This document shows, one piece after another, positions 56,401 to 63,952 of a stretch of 64,000 nucleotides of DNA. The first letter of the stretch is position 1. Every line of letters begins with the position of its first letter. The notes beneath the pieces were generated by a model that saw only the letters and a list, made by a program, of their open reading frames with translations, searched no databases and was not told where the DNA came from. Both the position numbers and the translations under genes were made by a program. Source of the DNA: Brevibacillus sp. DP1.3A (lineage in GTDB: Bacteria; Bacillota; Bacilli; Brevibacillales; Brevibacillaceae); contig NZ_CP085876.1 in assembly GCF_013284245.2 (NCBI RefSeq), positions 582,501 to 646,500 on the forward strand. The letters are read 5' to 3'.

Positions 56401-58002
56401 TACACCATCGTAGCTGAAGATGACAATGGTACTGTCATTCGCTATGACATCAACATCGATCAGAAGTATTCCAGCTGGGAAGTTCTTTCCCCAGTAAAAG
56501 CAAAAGAAAACGATCCATATGTTATCGTAAATAGCAACAGTGCTGTTGTGAAAGTGTTTGCGGAAAATGCGGACAAAGTATTGTTCGGCAAAACAGAGGC
56601 AAAAGTAACCAATACAAGCAACCCTGACTTCTATTACGATGACGATCAAGGGAAAACAATCCCTGAGACTTACTATGTATTTACATCTACAGTTCCACTT
56701 AAAAAAGGTCTAAACATAATTAAATTCTCGGTCGTGGTAGGCGATAGCACCTATAAAGACGAAATCAAGATCTACAATGCGAGTTCGACTGTAAATGGTG
56801 CAGAATATCGTGATGTATTAGGAAAGAAAACTGCTTTTAGTGTGTTTGATAAGCAATTTGAGCTGAAGTTTCCGAAAGGTACAGTATTGCTGTCACCAGA
56901 TGATAGCCGTGCTGGTCAAGAAGTGAAGAATCCAAACGGAGATATTTTTGTCGATGTACCTCTATACTTCGGTATGGCAGACCGGACAACAGGACAAATA
57001 TCCATCGATGAGGATAATCTGGAAGAGCGACTGGTACTGGAAGCAAACTTCAACTATGCAAGTCCCCTGTACTATGTGGATGCAGGTGATACAGAAGCTC
57101 CCGGTGGTCGTGATCCATACTTCGATGAAGGCGATGCAGAAGACTTCAAGAGCCGTTGGCAAGACAATCTGGTTCCTAGCCTTCGCGGTACAATTACCAT
57201 TAAATACGATCCATCCATCGTAAACGCAGCGAATAACATCCTGACGGTTTTCTACCACAATGGGGATGAGTGGAAAAATATTGGTGGCGTAGTAAGTACA
57301 AGCAAAAAGACTGTTACGGTGCCGTTTGCTGGTTTTGGTTATTACATGGTCATGAAAACGAGAGAAACATACGATGATGTCATTCGACATGATTTCGCTC
57401 GTGATGCAATTGAAACGCTGTACGCCAAAGGAATCATGCCAGCATACAGCGGAAGCAGCTTTGGGGCTAACCGTGACATGACTCGCGGCGAATTTGCAAC
57501 GATGCTGGTCAAATCGATGGATCTGCCAATTAACGCTGGACCATATCGGGATAGCAACGAGCGTGATCCGTTAGAACCAACCTTTACTGATGTTCGTCCG
57601 AATCGCGATTCGTGGGATTATCAGTACAAATACATCGAGACAGCTGCTCGTGCAGGGATTATCCGTGGAAAACAACCAGGCTACTTCCGTCCAGATGAAA
57701 ATCTTACTCGCGAAGAAGCTGCAATCATGATCTCACGTGCACTTAATCTCAAATTGGGTACACTCGATGCTTCTAAGGTGGCTTTGAACAAAATGTTCTC
57801 AGATGCCAAAGACGTTAGCTACTATGCAGCTCCATCCGTACTTGCTGTCAGCAAAGCGAAGCTGATGAACGGCGAAATAGATAATCCAGGTGAGAAAAAG
57901 TCAACCTACAGCTTCAAACCAACAAACAACCTGACTCGTGCTGAGATGGCTGTCATCACCATTCGTGTCATGGTCCAACTCAAAAAACTGCCTAAGCAGT
58001 AA
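53488..58002 (+). CDS. Giant exported surface protein with C-terminal SLH domains
   Basis: Predicted cell-wall-bound protein of 1,504 residues. The signal peptide ends near VPAFA (residue 33). Residues about 35-950 are a Thr/Ser/Asn/Gly-rich, beta-rich succession of Ig-like or adhesin-like modules that I cannot assign to a named family; repeated phrases such as LNLDGKALNAD and ITYNGQALTSG suggest duplicated sandwich folds. A charged helical insert lies near residues 850-960. From about residue 1300 come three SLH motifs, with cores TRGEFAT, TREEAAIMIS and TRAEMAVITI. The SLH domains should bind pyruvylated secondary wall polysaccharide. The ATG at 53488 follows GGAGAGGTG. Whether it is an S-layer component, adhesin or enzyme is not evident. 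Terminator follows. Confidence 0.88.
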   Translation: MNKSYQQFRRWLVMCLTMMLIVTGVMPAVPAFAALGSNWNTASGIKTPPSSYVISGGGTSYSDPIKTKSKLVYQVELFYKDATKNGQGFDVLIDNVPLPNNQLFVNEKITLPDFQLNSSGAVTKVTVRPKVTVDPTNDTAEIYFQYTPTPAAPGTGPLIFDNAGAGKHQSDPIKVTNRTVTNLKYKYNVSSAVDKSQAVEVQVNGVTVRTVTGPGSTLPDIDLSPGLNAVQLFAPNTGERAIVYYEYNSQNSPISITNFSGGTTAYTPVIYGDSTITLIGTYGSGVTGSSLRLKLITNNGSSIQDLANTAPAINGSTFTFNNISLKPGLNQIAFYEKVGNVTKEHYQFYVQYNNTPLVSDLKVNDTPLNDPNVNTSPTYITVPSVNRLNLNLDGKALNADSVEVKNLRTGDVVKTQVNRTGSFGLSVPSQLGENTLEIRVFNQNKEVGTFVRKLLVTTTSSGSSDQFYKVMLGAVPLLPNQQATISGPASSSAMELNGAALLKFVDIAGEQQFQEFKITISEGATKKEYKNADGVTFTPIGNPQSGFTEYAVKMSVPAGSFVDGKTYKVSLSYQYLTKASDNTVTSPSGFINVANYEYEFKYLDSSKPSISQVINLANAQVLSPTAANIIVTSPLELKAVTKNIPNPTTATITYNGQALTSGTDYVITAGTDDFTLTLKKLPQGQGKLVIGYTGAAGSLSAAYTLDIRITPFAQITYVDATGQVRSFEDGYQVKSENDIRNLDGKVYNYVLKGGTTSNIEATLNGTKINIKDSDIDTNKGTFLIEKGELKYKKGNNVLKITLKDDPQTVFTYNVSYNSSKTPSVEDVKLEIISNGDTEELTKKAGDASYKTGANFLTNLSFTVNDATHVYIEKNGKRINDFRYKSGDWEQDTTNQEYVKARLEAALNNDLEDLFDEHNIDSQSRSRFEGKMTTKKYGDLVEEVQDAVTDAKEQEQKLALFPLTLKKGGTTVYTIVAEDDNGTVIRYDINIDQKYSSWEVLSPVKAKENDPYVIVNSNSAVVKVFAENADKVLFGKTEAKVTNTSNPDFYYDDDQGKTIPETYYVFTSTVPLKKGLNIIKFSVVVGDSTYKDEIKIYNASSTVNGAEYRDVLGKKTAFSVFDKQFELKFPKGTVLLSPDDSRAGQEVKNPNGDIFVDVPLYFGMADRTTGQISIDEDNLEERLVLEANFNYASPLYYVDAGDTEAPGGRDPYFDEGDAEDFKSRWQDNLVPSLRGTITIKYDPSIVNAANNILTVFYHNGDEWKNIGGVVSTSKKTVTVPFAGFGYYMVMKTRETYDDVIRHDFARDAIETLYAKGIMPAYSGSSFGANRDMTRGEFATMLVKSMDLPINAGPYRDSNERDPLEPTFTDVRPNRDSWDYQYKYIETAARAGIIRGKQPGYFRPDENLTREEAAIMISRALNLKLGTLDASKVALNKMFSDAKDVSYYAAPSVLAVSKAKLMNGEIDNPGEKKSTYSFKPTNNLTRAEMAVITIRVMVQLKKLPKQ

Positions 58003-58034
58003 GTCGAGATAGTTCGCCATATATAATAGAAGAA

Positions 58035-58069
58035 AAGCTGAAGAGGTCATCGCCTCTTCAGCTTTTTTT
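58035..58069. terminator. Bidirectional terminator between the SLH gene and yvyE
   Basis: A perfect 12-bp stem AAGCTGAAGAGG / CCTCTTCAGCTT (58035-58046 with 58053-58064), with A-rich and T-rich flanks, lies between two convergent genes. Confidence 0.92.
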
Positions 58070-58078
58070 ATGGAGAAA

Positions 58079-58738
58079 TTACTCTTCTTCCGCATCTCCA
58101 ACCGCGTCTACAGGAACCTCTACATATTCCTTCTCCCCCAGCACGATCTGAGCTTGTCCATTCGTTAAATCAACCATCCGAGCGACAAACTCATCCTGTT
58201 CTCCCTCGGGGATCAGCACATGCGCGGTCACCTTGTCTGTAAAATCCGTACCACTCACGCGATGTTCACCTAGACGCAGTTCGTTTTCCACCTTGCCCCA
58301 CCACGTATAGTCCACGCTGACAGAGATCGTCTGATGCAGCGTGTGCACCACGATCTTTGCAGCCTTCAATGCAGTGACCGTTCCAGCTGTATAAGCCCGG
58401 ACGAGTCCACCAGCCCCAAGCTTGATTCCGCCGAAATAGCGAGTGACGACCACGACCGTATCCTTCACGCCGTTTTTCTTGATGCATTCCAGGATCGGCT
58501 TGCCTGCCGTACCGCTAGGCTCCCCGTCATCACTCGAGCGCTGAATCTGATCGTTTTCACCGATGACAAAGGCAGAACAGTTATGGGTAGCGTCCCAGTG
58601 CTTCTTTTTGATCATCGCGATAAACGCTGTCGCTTCTTCCTCAGTGGTAACCCGCTGGGCATATCCGATAAAACGGGAGCGCTCAATGACGATATAGTCC
58701 TCACCGTAGCCAGCGATGGTTTTGTATTGGGTAAGCAT
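58079..58738 (-). CDS. yvyE: YigZ/IMPACT-family protein YvyE
   Basis: Conserved protein of 219 residues with the UPF0029 N-terminal domain (SRFIGYAQRV, DATHNCSAFVIG, RSSDDGEPSGTAGKPIL and VVTRYFGGIKLGAGGLVRAY) and a DUF1949-type C-terminal domain. The family is related to IMPACT, a translation-associated protein in eukaryotes; the bacterial role is not settled, though a link to ribosomes or ribonuclease activity has been proposed. GAGGTGAT lies before the ATG at 58738. It is the only gene on the minus strand in the right half of the window. Confidence 0.94.
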   Translation of the reverse strand: MLTQYKTIAGYGEDYIVIERSRFIGYAQRVTTEEEATAFIAMIKKKHWDATHNCSAFVIGENDQIQRSSDDGEPSGTAGKPILECIKKNGVKDTVVVVTRYFGGIKLGAGGLVRAYTAGTVTALKAAKIVVHTLHQTISVSVDYTWWGKVENELRLGEHRVSGTDFTDKVTAHVLIPEGEQDEFVARMVDLTNGQAQIVLGEKEYVEVPVDAVGDAEEE

Positions 58739-58801
58739 CGTACAATCACCTCAAGAAAAGGATAGCATGCCAAAGAAATGTTGGCGAACACTGAAATGTT
58801 T

Positions 58802-58936
58802 TTGACACATAATCGTAGTACTCTATGTGGTGCTTTTGGAATAAAAAAGGAAAGGGAGGAGTTCCTTATGATTCCCTTATGAAAATGCTGGTATGGCATA
58901 ATTTTGCGTGTGAGAAGGATAACTCTGTGATATAGT
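58802..58936 (+). promoter_or_regulatory. Candidate promoters for the TolC-like gene
   Basis: TTGACA (58802-58807) with TATGTG 16 bp downstream is one weak candidate. TATAGT at 58931-58936 with an extended TG at 58928-58929 is a second, nearer one. Both face the TolC-like gene. The 272-base gap also contains the inverted repeat at 58949 and very short frames described under findings. Confidence 0.4.
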
Positions 58937-58948
58937 GATCTTGGGACA

Positions 58949-58969
58949 AACCACATATTTAATGTGGTT
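58949..58969. promoter_or_regulatory. Inverted repeat upstream of the TolC-like gene
   Basis: AACCACAT and ATGTGGTT form a perfect 8-bp inverted repeat around ATTTA. It lies just after the candidate -10 box at 58931 and 42 bases before the GTG start, a position suited to an operator; it could also fold in the mRNA leader. Confidence 0.5.
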
Positions 58970-59010
58970 AATAATTTTATGCTCAATATAAAATGAAGGA
59001 GTGGAATTCA

Positions 59011-60219
59011 GTGAATTTTCCATATTCGAAAAAGAAATGGATGTCTATCAGTTTGGCGGCATTATTAACAACAGCCCTTGGCGCAGGAACCTTGACGGCA
59101 TCTGCGAATACAGGCTCCGATCAAGCAAAGGCACCTACGACTGTACAAGCATCTAACGATAAAGTAGCAGCTGAGGCAGGCAAAGATACTACTACAACGC
59201 CTGATACTGCCGCAGCAGAAGAGTTGACGTTGGATAAAGCGATTGAAGAAGCTTTGAAAACAAACGTCTCATTACAAAATGCTCGTTTGGATGCGAAAAA
59301 TGCAGATATCAACAACTCGATTACCTATAGAAGCACGGCGCAAATGACAGCAGACATGCTGGAATCGTTGGATGCAGCGCAAGCAAAGTATGTGAGAAGC
59401 GCCCAAAGTGAAATGACCAAAAAGCTGAATGCCCTCGCTGTTAAGACTACAGAAGGAAAAATCAAGCTGGGCGCACAAGATGCCTATTACAAGCTGATTT
59501 TTGCTCAGGATGACCTGAACTTGAAAAAACAAAGCTTGGCTCGTGCAGAAGCACAATTGAAAGTAGCTAAGGCTGCATTTGATGTGGGAACCAACGCGAA
59601 GACAGACGTTCTTGAAGCAGAAATGGGCGTAGCAGGTGCAAAAGCTCAATTGACGACTGCGGAAAACAACTTGGAAATTGCCGTGATGGATCTGAACGAT
59701 TTCCTTGGCGTTGATCTGCAAAAAGAATGGAAAGTCGTCTCTGCCAATAAGAAAATGGCTCCAATCTCGATCACCGTGAAAGATGCAGAGAAGCAGGCCC
59801 TCTCTAAACGTTTGGAGATTACCAAAGCAGAAGAAGAGCTCAAGCTAGCTGAGTTGAATGTGAAGCTGATCGCCGAGTATACTGCGGCGTCAACTCTCTC
59901 TGGTCAACAAGCTCGCAACAACGTCGAGAAATCGCAGCTTGCCATTGATGAGGCAAAACGTACCGTTTCGAAAGATGTTGCACAGGCATACCTCAACCTA
60001 AACGCAGCTCGCGAGGCGATTGACTTCCAAAAAGCAGCAAAAGATTCTGCAGCTGAGAGCTATCGCTTGAAAAATTTGCGTTTTGAAAATGGACTCGCGA
60101 CGACTTTGGAAGTAATCCAATCGGAAGAAGCATTGTCTACTCGTGAGAACGAGTACCAAAAAGCTATCCTGACTTACAACTTGGCTGTCGTAAACTTTGA
60201 GAATGCATTAGGAAATTAA
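59011..60219 (+). CDS. TolC-family (outer-membrane-efflux-like) exported coiled-coil protein
   Basis: Exported protein of 402 residues with a signal peptide ending TASA (residue about 32), a Thr/Ala-rich linker and a long alpha-helical domain from about residue 70. The domain shows the two-repeat plan of the TolC/OEP family: LTLDKAIEEALKTNVSLQNA opens the first, KQALSKRLEITKAEEEL the second, and ESYRLKNLRFENGLATTLEV precedes the end. TolC is known as an outer-membrane channel in Gram-negatives; family members also occur in S-layered Firmicutes, where the role is unknown. It has no SLH motif. The GTG at 59011 is chosen: AAGGAG (58996-59001) lies 9 bases upstream, and the ATG at 58993 overlaps that site. 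Its neighbours are S-layer genes. Confidence 0.85.
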   Translation: MNFPYSKKKWMSISLAALLTTALGAGTLTASANTGSDQAKAPTTVQASNDKVAAEAGKDTTTTPDTAAAEELTLDKAIEEALKTNVSLQNARLDAKNADINNSITYRSTAQMTADMLESLDAAQAKYVRSAQSEMTKKLNALAVKTTEGKIKLGAQDAYYKLIFAQDDLNLKKQSLARAEAQLKVAKAAFDVGTNAKTDVLEAEMGVAGAKAQLTTAENNLEIAVMDLNDFLGVDLQKEWKVVSANKKMAPISITVKDAEKQALSKRLEITKAEEELKLAELNVKLIAEYTAASTLSGQQARNNVEKSQLAIDEAKRTVSKDVAQAYLNLNAAREAIDFQKAAKDSAAESYRLKNLRFENGLATTLEVIQSEEALSTRENEYQKAILTYNLAVVNFENALGN

Positions 60220-60274
60220 CCTAATGTAAGCAAGATTTATGTGCTTTTGAACCAAATTGGAAAAAGGTTCAGTC

Positions 60275-60303
60275 GTGACAGCCCGCCATATGTCCCCTAT
60301 AAT
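60275..60303 (+). promoter_or_regulatory. S-layer operon promoter, distal
   Basis: GTGACA (60275-60280), 17-bp spacer, perfect TATAAT (60298-60303), about 270 bases before the first translation start. It is one of several promoters in this 450-base leader, consistent with the multiple promoters described for B. brevis cell-wall protein genes. Confidence 0.75.
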
Positions 60304-60458
60304 ACGGATTGTGGCGGATGTCACTTCGTACATAATGAACAAGTGAATAACGAACCACGAAAAAAACTTCAATTTTTTTTCGAAGGCGCCGCAACTTTTG
60401 ATTCGCTCAGGCGTTTAATAGGATGTCACACGAAAAACGGGGAATTGTGTAAAAAAGA

Positions 60459-60487
60459 TTCACGAATTCTAGCAGTTGTGTTACACT
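60459..60487 (+). promoter_or_regulatory. S-layer operon promoter, middle
   Basis: TTCACG (60459-60464), 17-bp spacer, TACACT (60482-60487). Confidence 0.5.
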
Positions 60488-60495
60488 AGTGATTG

Positions 60496-60523
60496 TTGCA
60501 TTTTACACAATACTGAATATACT
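60496..60523 (+). promoter_or_regulatory. S-layer operon promoter, proximal
   Basis: TTGCAT (60496-60501), 16-bp spacer, TATACT (60518-60523), about 30 bases before the perfect Shine-Dalgarno at 60560. Between the distal and middle promoters the leader is AT-rich with a T-tract near 60372-60380; I see no gene there. Confidence 0.55.
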
Positions 60524-60559
60524 AGAGATTTTTAACACAAAAAGCGAGGCTTTCCTGCG

Positions 60560-60670
60560 AAAGGAGGTGACACGCGCTTGCAGGATTCGGGCTTTAAAAA
60601 GAAAGATAGATTAACAACAAATATTCCCCAAGAACAATTTGTTTATACTAGAGGAGGAGAACACAAGGTT
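60560..60670 (+). promoter_or_regulatory. Upstream tandem translation start of the MWP gene
   Basis: AAAGGAGGTGA (60560-60570), fully complementary to the 16S rRNA tail, precedes an in-frame TTG at 60578. Translation from there adds 31 residues before the main Met. A second site, GAGGAGGAG (60652-60660), serves the ATG at 60671. Two tandem starts are known for the B. brevis cell-wall protein gene. A small CTTTC/GAAAG stem (60550-60563) overlaps the edge of the first site. Confidence 0.75.
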
Positions 60671-63600
60671 ATGAAAAAGGTCGTTAACAGTGTATTGGCT
60701 AGTGCACTCGCACTTACTGTTGCTCCAATGGCTTTCGCAGCAGAAGAAGCAGCAACTACAGCTCCTAAAATGGATGCTGATATGGAAAAAACCGTAAAAC
60801 GTCTGGAAGCTCTTGGCCTGGTAGCAGGTTATGGCAATGGCGAATACGGTGTAGACAAAACTATCACTCGTGCAGAGTTCGCTACTCTGGTTGTTCGCGC
60901 TCGCGGACTGGAGCAAGGTGCTAAATTGGCACAATTCAGCAACTCTTACACAGATGTAAAATCTACTGATTGGTTTGCTGGTTTCGTAAACGTAGCTTCC
61001 GGCGAAGAAATCGTAAAAGGTTTCCCGGACAAATCTTTCAAACCACAAAACCAAGTTACTTATGCTGAAGCAGTAACTATGATCGTTCGTGCACTGGGTT
61101 ATGAGCCATCCGTTAAGGGTGTATGGCCTAACAGCATGATCTCCAAAGCTTCCGAGCTGAACATTGCTAGAAGCATCACTACTCCTAACAATGCAGCAAC
61201 TCGTGGCGACATCTTCAAAATGCTCGACAACGCTCTTCGCGTAGACCTGATGCAACAAGTTGAGTTCGGTACTGACATCCGTCATGAAATCACGAAAGAA
61301 ACTCTTCTGACTAAATACCTGAAAGTTACTGTTCGTGACATGGAGTGGGCTCAAGAATCTGGCAACGACAGCGATGACTTGCCATTGGTAACTAACGTAC
61401 CAGCTATCGGCTTGGGCAAAATCAAAGCTAACGAAGTTACTTTGAACGGTAAAGACGCTGGTATCGGCAACACTACTTACAAAGTAGCTGACGGTATCAA
61501 CGCTAACGATTTCGCTGGTCAACACGTACAAGTGTGGATCAAAGACGACCGTGAAGACGTAATCGTTTGGATGGAAGGTTCCACAGACGAAGAAGTTATC
61601 ATGGATCGCGTGAGCGAATTCACTCTGAAAGGTAAAACTTTCGAAGATGCAAAAGATCTGAGCAACTCTGATCTGGCTGATCTGAAATTGGAGTTGGATG
61701 CTAGCGGCAAAACATACCGCTTCAACAAAAACTCCCAAGTAACTTACAACTTCACTCGTTTCAACGATGCAGTTGATGGTTTGAAAGAAATCATCAAAGA
61801 CAACTCTGCAACTCCTGGTTACACTTTCGGAGCGAAAGTTGTTCTGGACAACAATAACGAGATTGCTTACATTCACGTTATTGACGACCAAACAATCAAT
61901 AAAGAAGAAGAAGGCGTTAAATACGGTTCCGAAGTTATCTCCAAAATCGATGCTGATAAGAAGAAAATCACGAACCGTGATAACGACAAGTTCAATGAAC
62001 TGGAAGACAAAGAAGAAGGTAAAGACTTCTTGGTATTCCTCAACGGTAAACCAGCTAAATTCAGCGATTTGAAAGAAGGCATGGTTTACAGCGTATACTA
62101 CGCTGATGGCGACGAAGACAAACTGCTGGTATTCGCTACTGACACAGTAGTAGAAGGTAAAGTAGACAAAGTTGTTAGCCGTAACAACAACGACTACCGC
62201 CTGACTATCGGCGACAAAACATACCGCATTTACGAAGGTGCTACTTTCTCCGATGACGGTAACAAAGATGTTCAAGACATCGACAAAGACCACTGGGATC
62301 TGGTTGACAGCTTGGACGACGAAACAGTAAAACTGTACCTGGATGCTTCTGGTCGTGTTCGTCACATCGAAACTAAGGATGCTATCGACGATCGCAAACA
62401 AAAAGCAATCATCACTCGTGCAGCTACTTTCAACACAAGCAAAGACACTTGGGATTTCACTGTGTTGACTCAAAAAGGTAAAAAAGTAACTGTTTCCCTC
62501 GAAGCTAAAAACATCTATGACTTCGATGGCAAAAACTACTCCAGAGATGGCAAGTCCGAGTGGGATCTGGAAAACATCCTGGTACCTAGCAAAGACAAAG
62601 ACACTCTGCTCGTAGAAGTAACTCTTGATGCAGATGGCAAACCAGCTAAAGTTGAATTCGTGAAACCTGTTAAGGTTGAGCAAGAATCCGGCAAAGCTTG
62701 GGATGACCTCGCAGATGAAGACGACGATATGGTTGGCGACTACGAAGTTACTGACAAAACAGCTGTCTTCAACATGACTGGTGAGTTGGAAACAAACGGC
62801 AAACGTGCAGAACTGAAAAACGCTAAAACAGCGAAGTTCAAAGACGTTGCTGACGAAAACGACCTGTCCGTAATCTACACTGTAAACGATAAAGACGAAG
62901 TAGAAGCAATCTTCGTTGTTGATGGTGATGGTTTGGGTGGCGACGCTATCTACGGTCAAGTGATCGACTTCGGTCGTTCCGGCGGTAAAGACACCATCAA
63001 AGTATGGGTTAAAGATGGCGACAAAGTTGTTGAGAAAGAATACAAACTCGATGGCGATCAAGACGATCTGAAAGATGACGACATCCGTCGTAACGACTTC
63101 ATCGCATTCACAGTTGATTCCAACGACGAAGTTATCGTTGACGATGTAGTTGAAGTAGTTAACAAAAACGCAAAAGGCATGCTCGCAGAAGTAACTGACG
63201 AAAAAGGCCTGAGTGATGCAAACATCGACAAATTGGTTGTTGGTTTGGTTGATGATGTAAACAAAGACACCATCACTTACAAAGATGCTGATGGCAACAA
63301 GAAGAAAGCTAGCATCAAATCTGCTACAGTTTACTTCGATCTGTTCGATGACCTGGGCGGCACAGATAGCGTAAACGAAGGCGACTACGTTGTAATGATC
63401 GACAGCGCTGATATCTCCGGTACTAAATACGACTACGTTCTGATCGTTTCCGACGAGAAGACAGTTCGTAAAGACGACCTGGAAGACGAAGCAGAAGCAT
63501 TCTTGAAGCAAGAACCAACTGAGACTCCAAACCCAGATAAATGGGATGCTATTCCATCTACAGTAGAAGGTAAATTCGTATCTGCTGGTACAATGAAAAT

Positions 63601-63829
63601 TTACCGTGCTTCTGTAAACCTGAACAAAGACATCAAGGCTGATGACGTTGATGACATCATTTTCTCCATCAACGGCAAAGAAGTAACGCCTGACGTTCTG
63701 GACTTCAAAGATGGCAAAATCTCCATCCAGTACCAAACAGAAGACAAAGTAACTTCTAGCGAACTGAAAGTTACTAACAAAAACGGTAAAGATTCCGACA
63801 AAGCAAAAGTAAACTTCGTAGAAGCGTAA
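60671..63829 (+). CDS. Middle wall S-layer protein (MWP/HWP type)
   Basis: Major S-layer protein, 1,052 residues from this ATG or 1,083 from the upstream TTG. The signal peptide ends TVAPMAFA (residue 23). Three SLH motifs follow at about residues 30-200: LGLVAGYGNGEYGVDKTITR, the block with YTDVKSTDWFAG and VKGFPDKSFKP, and a divergent third with TTPNNAATRGDIF. They bind the wall polysaccharide. The rest is an acidic, Asp/Lys/Val-rich beta-type array that should form the lattice. Codon use is extreme: TTA, CTA and TCA are essentially absent over some 1,040 codons. The signal peptide matches the well-known secretion signal of B. brevis 47. The OWP gene follows in the same operon. Confidence 0.96.
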   Translation: MKKVVNSVLASALALTVAPMAFAAEEAATTAPKMDADMEKTVKRLEALGLVAGYGNGEYGVDKTITRAEFATLVVRARGLEQGAKLAQFSNSYTDVKSTDWFAGFVNVASGEEIVKGFPDKSFKPQNQVTYAEAVTMIVRALGYEPSVKGVWPNSMISKASELNIARSITTPNNAATRGDIFKMLDNALRVDLMQQVEFGTDIRHEITKETLLTKYLKVTVRDMEWAQESGNDSDDLPLVTNVPAIGLGKIKANEVTLNGKDAGIGNTTYKVADGINANDFAGQHVQVWIKDDREDVIVWMEGSTDEEVIMDRVSEFTLKGKTFEDAKDLSNSDLADLKLELDASGKTYRFNKNSQVTYNFTRFNDAVDGLKEIIKDNSATPGYTFGAKVVLDNNNEIAYIHVIDDQTINKEEEGVKYGSEVISKIDADKKKITNRDNDKFNELEDKEEGKDFLVFLNGKPAKFSDLKEGMVYSVYYADGDEDKLLVFATDTVVEGKVDKVVSRNNNDYRLTIGDKTYRIYEGATFSDDGNKDVQDIDKDHWDLVDSLDDETVKLYLDASGRVRHIETKDAIDDRKQKAIITRAATFNTSKDTWDFTVLTQKGKKVTVSLEAKNIYDFDGKNYSRDGKSEWDLENILVPSKDKDTLLVEVTLDADGKPAKVEFVKPVKVEQESGKAWDDLADEDDDMVGDYEVTDKTAVFNMTGELETNGKRAELKNAKTAKFKDVADENDLSVIYTVNDKDEVEAIFVVDGDGLGGDAIYGQVIDFGRSGGKDTIKVWVKDGDKVVEKEYKLDGDQDDLKDDDIRRNDFIAFTVDSNDEVIVDDVVEVVNKNAKGMLAEVTDEKGLSDANIDKLVVGLVDDVNKDTITYKDADGNKKKASIKSATVYFDLFDDLGGTDSVNEGDYVVMIDSADISGTKYDYVLIVSDEKTVRKDDLEDEAEAFLKQEPTETPNPDKWDAIPSTVEGKFVSAGTMKIYRASVNLNKDIKADDVDDIIFSINGKEVTPDVLDFKDGKISIQYQTEDKVTSSELKVTNKNGKDSDKAKVNFVEA

Positions 63830-63872
63830 GAATTACTTTAGCTAGTCTGAAGCAGGATTTGGGTTACCAAAG

Positions 63873-63900
63873 AGTTAGAGGGGAAATGTCCCCTCTAACT
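63873..63900 (+). promoter_or_regulatory. Perfect hairpin between MWP and OWP genes, no T-tract
   Basis: AGTTAGAGGGGA (63873-63884) pairs fully with TCCCCTCTAACT (63889-63900) around AATG. No T-run follows, so it is unlikely to be a standard terminator; it may protect the MWP message or adjust OWP output. Confidence 0.7.
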
Positions 63901-63952
63901 CATATTACCCGACTATAGAGAACTTCCTATCAAACATACGGAGGGGTAGTAC

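Noticed and set aside
60241-60489. An 82-codon plus-strand frame starting with GTG in the S-layer leader
   Set aside because: No ribosome site; it spans the promoters at 60275 and 60459; its composition does not look like a protein. Treated as non-coding leader.
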